Source: Anadara kagoshimensis (Eukaryota; Mollusca; Bivalvia; Arcoida; Arcidae). Taken from it: 64,000 nucleotides of DNA. This document shows, piece by piece, positions 23,901 through 33,000 of the stretch; position 1 is the first letter of the stretch; every line of letters starts with the position of its first letter. The notes under the pieces are model-generated. The model searched no databases, was not told the DNA's origin, and worked only from the letters and a program-made list of their open reading frames with translations. The DNA lies in contig CM037861.1 of NCBI GenBank assembly GCA_021292105.1, positions 31,295,674 to 31,359,673 of the forward strand. Direction: 5' to 3'. Both the position numbers and the translations under genes were made by a program.

Positions 23901-26554
23901 TCAATCCATCATTTTGATAATATTTGATAAATTTGATATTTTTGTAATTTTTCACCGCTGATTCAGTGCGATACGCCCTATTTATGATTCCGGTTATATT
24001 TTTAAAAAATATAAAAAAAAAACTTCGTAATTTCATTGAAAGTAATTTTACAGGGTGCGGCGATCCACATTGCCCCTCGTGCATGTGAATGCGTGCGAGT
24101 TATGGCTGGTTCCGTGCTTCAAATTAGCATGAAACCAGCTTGTGTGAAGTTATTTTCGGCACACTATGAAACAATCTATTCATACTATCAGGAAATGACA
24201 GAAATTACATATCGAGTATGATTCGTTTAACCACTTAAAATAGATTTTGTCATGCTGATTCGAGGTTGATAAGGATATAAATACGTATTTATATGATGGA
24301 AATATCAGAAAATCTAAAATTGTATTTAATTGGTAACAGTAGTCGAGTTTGAAAAAACAGAAATATTCGTTTTATTTCATTCTTGGAATTTTTACTCCAT
24401 ATCAAAGTGTGAATCTGTATGACGTCATATTTTGCATAATGCTTACACTAACAATTTGTAAATAATTGGGTTTTTTTCAAAAAAAATGTAAATGAAAGAA
24501 TTCTGTAAATGAGTATATTGATATTGTTACTACCAACATTACAATGATTTCCACTATGAATTACATTTTTCATAAAAAAATATAAAAAAAATCTTTTTTT
24601 GCATTTTTGGCATTTTCCACGTACTTTGGCCTACATATTGCTATGCACATCCCCGAGCTCCATTGAATATTTCTGTACGAATAAAACTTTTGCCGCTATG
24701 AGGATTTTACATGTTAAGAAACCAGGCGAATGACAGATCCTTTTTCTCATATGACGTAATACGTCACCAAGAACGTTAACGTCACTTCCGGAGTAATCAT
24801 TGCATAGTGCAAGCATATTTTTCTGCAGATAATAAAGCATTGCGATTTTCAATCGCATAGGATGGAATATTCTCACAATGTCTTGTATTCAGTAAGCAAA
24901 ATGAATATATTCAATTACTCAACAGACATGTTCTGATGAATGTCAGACGGATAATTTGTTATCTTAAGTAATTTAGAACGTAGAGGAAACAAGAAACCCA
25001 AAGGTCAGACAACTGATACGTGAAACCCTTATGAATCTTTATTACCAAATTGAACGAAGGAGTTGAGATGAGTTGAGTAAATGGTGTTTAACGTCCTAGT
25101 CAAGCATGTGTCATTTATATCGAGACGTCGCCAGCTGTAGGCGATGGTGCAGAAATTTTGCATTTGCGTTGTGCTGATGGCATTATACAGCCACGCCTAC
25201 TATGACACGGGACCTCGTTTATTTCAAGTTCCCATCCGAAAGAATTCAAAATACTAAACGACGTCCTTCTTACAGAGCAGTGGTTTCAATAAACAAAGAT
25301 AAATTAGGAACCAAAACATAGAATGTAAAAGTGAAAATACGATTGTTGGCACATGGACTTCCACCAGGGGAATGAGGCCGGATGCTCCGGAAGGGTAAAC
25401 ACCTACTGTTTAAACAGCCACCTTCTGTTTAACTAGATCAACAATTTGTAAGCAGCTTGTTCTTTTGTATAAAGTTCCCGTAGTGGGACAAGCATATGAT
25501 TAGCTTACCTGATAACCATTTGGCGCTATAATCCACGTGTCCCAGTGAATATCTTTAAAATTAACATACATTGGTTTACGTTTACAGGAATATCTTCTAG
25601 CACGTCTCTTAATCCGTACACTATCATTATTATTATCTACATTATTTATATTATTATCATTATCACTATTATTTGTAGTTCTATTTTTATCACCTGAATT
25701 TTGTGAATGTAAAATATCATAGGAATCCATCTCATGTGTTATGAGTTCGTGTCTCTCAGTTTCTCGTAATTTTTGCTGTTTATAATCATTGGAAAATACA
25801 ACTAACAAAGGCTCATTTTCACCTCTAGGCGTTGTATTAATATCCATTTCACCTAGCGATATACTATGAAAAACACTTTCTATTCTCACTTCTAATATCT
25901 GAACGGAATTTAAATTCCGAATCCATCGCCTTACGGCCGAAGAAACGTCAAACGACTCCCATCCACTATGCCTTCCGTATATATGTTTGGAATCAATAAG
26001 TCTATAGTGCCGCCTTCGTAATGTTAAGACTTCGAACACGGAGACTTTCCTGTCCACACCAATATATGTGTTTCTGTCTTTTTCAACTAAAGTGTATAAA
26101 CGAATTTCCGCCAGATCTATTTCTTCATCTGTAGAAATACTGGTAATATTAAATATGAGAGTATGCACCCTTGTCGTACGCCCAGCCGTCGATCTTCCAT
26201 TTACTGGTGACCCTGGAGTTGCTACAAAAACAAATACAATATTAGAGTAAAAACAATAAAACACAACTGTTGTACAGACCTGTCGAAATTTTAAGAATGA
26301 GCTAACGAAAAGAAAGTTGAAGCTCTGCTATACCGAGTGGCTAAAAATTATGGACATCTAGTTACTGAACAGCTACTGAGAGATAAAGTACAGACCCGTT
26401 GAAAGTTTTACATTAAGCTGACGAATGAGGACCGAATCAGAAGCCCATCTCAGTTCCTCTTTAGCTATATATTTCGCGGCTGCTATAATATATATGTATA
26501 TATGTATCTCTCGTCACATTTTCGGTAACTAGACATCCATATCCCTACCACTTC

Positions 26555-26592
<38 letters not shown>

Positions 26593-26943
26593 AGCTGAGC
26601 GTTAAACCTTTTTTCGACAGGTCTGTACTGTAGATAGCAGTTGTCGAAATAACAGTTAACAAAGGACTACGACGAAATGTGGATTCTGCACTAATTCATT
26701 AGTTCAGTATCAAACTTTCGACAGGACTGTAACCAACTTCTAGGCATTGTTTATTATTAGGACAACCCTTATGTACTTTTTATTTTGAAATTCAGAAGGA
26801 AAAAATCTTTGAAATTTTATTCAAGTATAACATGTTGTTTGTACTTCAGATTAAATTTCTGTACAATATTGCTTTTTATTTCAAAATTTACAAGGAAACA
26901 ATATTTAAAAAACTAATCCTTCAGGGAATATTATATATATATA

Positions 26944-27000
<57 letters not shown>

Positions 27001-30000
27001 CACACAATATTTATGTATATGTGCCAGTGCACTTCTTATCAAGAAAACCGTAAGAGTACAGCTTGTTGATTTGAAAAGAGCCACCCACCTCATTAGATGC
27101 CGGGGGCAAGACTAACTGTCACAAAGCATATGATTTAGAAATCATTGCACTTTAAATATTGGATTTTCTGCACGTTTTCCGTCCTTTTAAAACATTATTT
27201 AACTGGTAATATCCTGTTTTGAAAATTGTTTCGTATCAAACTGGAAAGGCAAAGCCTAAAAATTGTCATAATGTTCAGTTTTAAAAGATAGTGTATAGTC
27301 TTCTGGACATAATGATAAATGGATAATGTATTTATCACTTTAAGGACGTCTTATCTAGATCTCTGTTGGATTTTAACCGTGAGTGACTGCTGTCTTTACG
27401 ATGTGCTTTACATATCACGGGTCAGAAAACCCCCCATTTTTATCTTGTTAGTGTGCAATGAAATTGTCAGGCTGGGTTCCGATGATGAATAAAATGGCCA
27501 TTAAAATACCTAAAATTTTCATAAATATAATATTTTTCTGACAGGTTTCAGATAATGTTGTTGTATAATACAAAACAGACCTGTCGAAAATTTTAACACT
27601 AAGCTAACGAACAAGTTCCAATATTGGCAGCTCATCTTGGCTAGCTTTATCTCAGTAGTTTTTTGGCAGCTGTTATCTATTTCTTGGCAGCATTTCGGTC
27701 ACTAGCTTTCCATATCCCCGCCATTCAGGAACTGAGTTTTGACGTCGTTTTCGTAAGCTCAGTGTAAACTTTTGACAGGTCTGTACTGTATATAAATACA
27801 TGTTACGTTCAATTCACAAATGTACCTGATAAACTCGCTTACTAAGTTTTTCAAAGTCAAAGAGTTTAAACATACAGAGGTTTTTTTACAGAGTTGAATT
27901 GTATCATATTCCAAATAATTGTTTCTTTATGGAAATCATATACTCTGAATGAAAAAATCAAAAGATTATGAAATTGTTTTGGAATGTGTATGCATGTTAT
28001 AATCAGTGGTAAAATATGCCTTTGTCTTTACTTGGATGGCCTTCTTTGGTTGTGTTTTATGTTGCGTTCTTGGGAACAATGGTTGTTGCTAGGTGCATGA
28101 ACCTAAGTAATCATCAATCAAAAAATACCAATCCATGTCCGAATCGCAATTCAGAGGCAAAGCAAAAACTTTGGAACTGACAAGTTAGGTTAGACACATG
28201 ATCTTCCACCAGGGAAGTGAGGACGATCTATGTAGCTACACCCGCCACGTGTGTTATCAAAATTGCTAGAAAGGAACATGGAACGATTGGACGTCAAATA
28301 TATCCAGGACAATCCTGGACACAGAGACATCGAACGTATCAACAATACTTACTAATTTCACAAATAAAATTAGGTCAATACTTTATCCGAAAAAGAACTC
28401 CGTAGCATCTGGCTTCACTTCCCTGAGTAAGTTTACATGTTTGACTTAACTTCCCAGTTTTCAAACTGTTGACTTTTCTTTTGAGATTTTGATTTGAGAA
28501 TGGACCGATATGTTTTTCGACCTTTTTCGAAACCAAAAAGGATTCCGATTGAATACACAAAGCTTTCAAATTGTATTCCAGGATAATAAACGCATATTTA
28601 CCTTTCTTTGCATGTTAATACTGAAGTTAGTTGGCGGCAATAGGTGGAATGTGTTGAGTGGAGTAAGTCAAGAATTTTCTACTTATATCGAGACAGTCAG
28701 TTCAGGGATGGTGGAGGAAATCAAACTGGAGTGTCCGGAGAATAACTACCTGCTTTTGGCAAGCGAAATGTATTATGGTAAAAAGCCAAGAGTGGGCATT
28801 GATCATAGACAGTGAGCGGCGTTATGATCCGTAATTGCGCGCTTTAGACTACTCGGCCTCCCCAGCCAAGATAAAAAACGTGTTTTTTATGATTCTATTC
28901 TAATCTTGAAATTACCTAACAACGCTATTGATCATGATATAATTAAGTTAAGGTGTAAAGCACGTATGTCTTTTAAATCATGTTTATTATGCAAATTGCT
29001 CTAAGGATGTTGCACTTTACAAAATAAGTGTGTTATCATTTCGTATAATATGATTGAAACACAATCAAAATCACTGTTTTGAAATAATTTTTGGCTAATA
29101 TACTGTTTGGTAATAACTTGTGGTAATTGCTCAATATGTGCTGCCAAGAGCAATGTTTGCATAAAAGGCCACCACGAAATCAACAAAGTTTTGCATTATA
29201 TAATATAATGTCTAAATATAAGTTTTAATGACATATATGAATTTTATTTGCATGAGAAAAACATGTACTTGGCAACGTCCGAAGCCAAAAAGATCACATG
29301 AAAAGAAACAAAAGATACAAAACAACAATATCGAAGATAACCAAGTTAACCCAAATATTGATATCCGTATTAATGTTCTAGTGAATAGACATTGAGCCAT
29401 TGACGAGAGATGTCTCCGTGATCGCTTGGTCCAAAATGCAGGTAACAGATCAAAGAACATTTCATCGCTTATAAATAATTAGGTTCTCTAAACCCAATCA
29501 CAGATACAAGTCTGTGGTTCATATGCATAATTCTAGTCAAAAATATTTCACTTACATCAACATGATCAAGAGGTCGCCAGCTAGCTATAGGCAAAGGTGC
29601 GAATTTTTGCCTTTGCATCGCGCTGATGGTATCATACAGCAGTGTTCTTTATCGTGCCAAACCTACCGTGACACGGTACCTCATCCCATTCGAAAGAACC
29701 GTGACTTTCTTTTTGCAATGCTGAACGCTTGGCTACAGAACAGTCATTATCGACTTTGAAATCTTGGGTCAGATCTGGTTGGGGTACGAACCAATGATCC
29801 TCCACGTACGGAGCGAGCACTCTACCAACTGAGCTACCTCGAGCTCAGTGGTACAAATTGGTAGAGACATTGAACACGTGTAACACTAGTAAATATTGTT
29901 GTTCACGCATGCTCGTCAGATTAGCTACCCTTAGAAATTAACCTTTTTTTTACGATCGCGTGGATTTGATAAAATCAGAAACATTGCGTGCCAATGGAAA

Positions 30001-33000
30001 ATAAGGAAATGTTAATTCGTCAAATTGTAAACATTTCCTTATTAACTAAATGACAAAAAGTAAATCTTTAATAAGCGAACAGTGCGTGGATTTGATAAAA
30101 ATAAAAACTATTTCATTGTATGCTGTTGGAAAATAAGGATCTGTATACAGTTATGATAGACATGAACTCAGATAATTTCGTACAAGGGTGTAAATATTTT
30201 GTTTATGAATGAATACATATTATGCGGGAGCTATGACCTTTTCGAACATTGATTTGAAAAAGCGATATTTATATCTTGAAGTTGGTAAACAATTTGGAGA
30301 TACAAAGCAGTCCCGTATATATCAAATATCATAACAAATTATTCATTTTGCAGACATATTTGTAGATATAATAAAAACAGCAGAAGCTATGTGGGAGATT
30401 ATGCTAACTTTGAAAAAAGGCGCTCATGTTCGTTTTGATTTAAAACAAGGCAGCACTTTGATTACAATTGTGTTTTTTATTATTATTATTAAAAAAAGCC
30501 TGAAAGGACACTGTGCTCATTATGCAGTGGAGTTCGCCAGCGTACCACTTCAGACCCACATGACAATTATTTTAAAACGGATATGGAATCGCATCATTTG
30601 ACGACGTCCTGTAAAAAAGACGTAATTTCGGGAATTTTCGCACAAATTTTTTTCCAAAAATGTTCCAAAACAGAAATAAGGGGTTTAGATCGCGTGGTAT
30701 GCCGATGAACCTCAATCGCGAAGCAAATGACCCATATGAAAATCAGATCCATAAATACGTGGAACTTTTCTCTTATTTCGGTAACTGAAATTTTTTTTTC
30801 AATAATCATAGAAAAACATGTACAACCATACCATAACTGCGTATCTTGCCATTGGCAAACCTTGATGACGCCACAAACATTTGACGTCATTTGGAACGTG
30901 ATTAGGCGTGGCTAATTTGCTTGTGTTTATTGAGAAATGACCCGAACTATTTTTCACCTTTCAACCAATAAAATAATTAGCTTACGGATAATGAACTCGT
31001 ATTATTCATACTGCATAATTAGTAAATCAAAATATTCGTGTTTTGAATTTAATCTCACTGCTAATTTTCTCAATCGGTATCGTACGTGCCGTGTGTGAAT
31101 AAATACACCACACGTGCATAATATCATGCAATAAGAAGCATTTTACAGACACCATGGTTATAAAACATATCTCTCTGAACATTTATCTACGAAATGACAA
31201 AAATTTACAACTGGAATAGAAGCAAACTGATTCAAATCCAACATGTTAAGTTTGCGTAGAAATACAGCAATGCGGTTATATGACAGTGCACCTGTTTCCT
31301 GAAGGTGGAAAGGAAATTGATACGATGAATGTAAATAGTCCATACCGCAATAAAAATACTCTTAAAATAACACATCCGAGACCTTTTGAGTGACACTTCA
31401 AAGCATTCATAAACACACAAGATTAGCAATACAATGGCGTTAACGTTATCTTATGAATAGTATAAAAATTACGTCATATGACTGTATGGAAGTGTGTATG
31501 CGGTAATCAATGGTGCGTTTGTCAGACCAAAGGTTAGAACTAGAAATGTTAAACACGTGATAATACAACAATGCTTAAAGAAAGATTATGGAATCTTTTG
31601 GCAATTTTATGGTATTTTAGTACCAATAAACACGTTACTTGTCGGAAACATAAACCGAGACTGAGGCATGTGCAAAACTGCACAAATTTTCAAGATTAAC
31701 CGAAAAATAACCTATACTTATCATGTTTACATATATCCAGTTTATTTCTGCAATGCACTTCAAATGAAATGACTTTATCTTTTTAAAAACAATACATATC
31801 TAATTGACTGCATTTATATTCAGTTTTAATTACAACACAGTATAATCTGCCTTTAAGGCCACCTTTATATAAGGGCCACCTGCTTATAAAGGCCAGTAGA
31901 ATTGTATCCAAATTGTGCTTTATTCATATTATTTGAACCTGTATATAAAGGGCACTTTTACTGGTTCCCTTGGCGGGTCTTTATAGACAGGTTTGACTGT
32001 ATTTATTTCTATTATGCACTTTAGCTTGAAATAAAATAATTTTATCTTTTGGAAAAATATAAATCTAACTGACTACTTTTATATTTAATTTTAATTACAA
32101 TATTTATTTCTGTGATGCACTTGTAATAAAATATTTTTTATCTTTTGACAAAATATAAATCTAATTGGCTATAAAAATGTCTTAAAATTAATCTTTCTCT
32201 TTATTTATATCCCTTTTTATCTCCCCTTTATCTATTTTCATTTACTAACATACGAAAAAAAATTGAATTGCATGTTTTCAAATAAAATACATTATACCAT
32301 TAAAAAAAGAAAGTGACAACTCAAAATGTGTTATCATATGATATGCATTCTTATACAGTTATCTCAACAAAGTTGAAGTTAAGCATTTAACCTTTCCTGA
32401 ATATTTTACTAATCTCTTTGAATTCATCTCATATTTAAATTCTTCGCCATCAAAACGCCGTTTTTCAACTGTTCAAGATATGATTTTTACGTCAAATATT
32501 TAGTTACATAACTCTTATCCTTTGCAATAATTTTTGATTCATTATTGTAGATTCAACATCTGCACGTACTCCTATAGTAAGAATTATTGCCTCCTTAAGT
32601 GTTTTTTCTTCAATTTCCATACTTATCCTTCAGCCAAGTTATATCATTATTTGTATAGAGTATCTGTGCACATCATAAACAGGTTATCGATTCAAAGTAT
32701 TAATTTTCTATTTACAGATTTTATATTACAATATGGCAATGCCCGTTCATATTATTATAGGTCGCCAAAATGTATGTGCTCGCTCCAAAATTAAGGGTCT
32801 TGGTTACAAGAGTGGTCTTAAGATTATGGTGCTTATGGGTCATACTGACATTAGACAGATTCTAGTGCGAAAAAATTGCCAACTCGCTTAGTAGGTCCCT
32901 CCACCATCACCGAAATGACGGTCTCGATATAAGTGAAATGATCTTAAATCGGTCGTAACGCTCTATTACTCTACCCTGGTTTTGAAAAAAGCAAAAATTA

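Noticed and set aside
26832..27053. Frame with IYIYIYIY
   Set aside because: Translation of the (TA)n microsatellite.
30594..30890. 98-codon minus-strand frame as a gene
   Set aside because: No recognisable motif, overlaps an opposite-strand frame, and lies in the middle of BMP intron 1.
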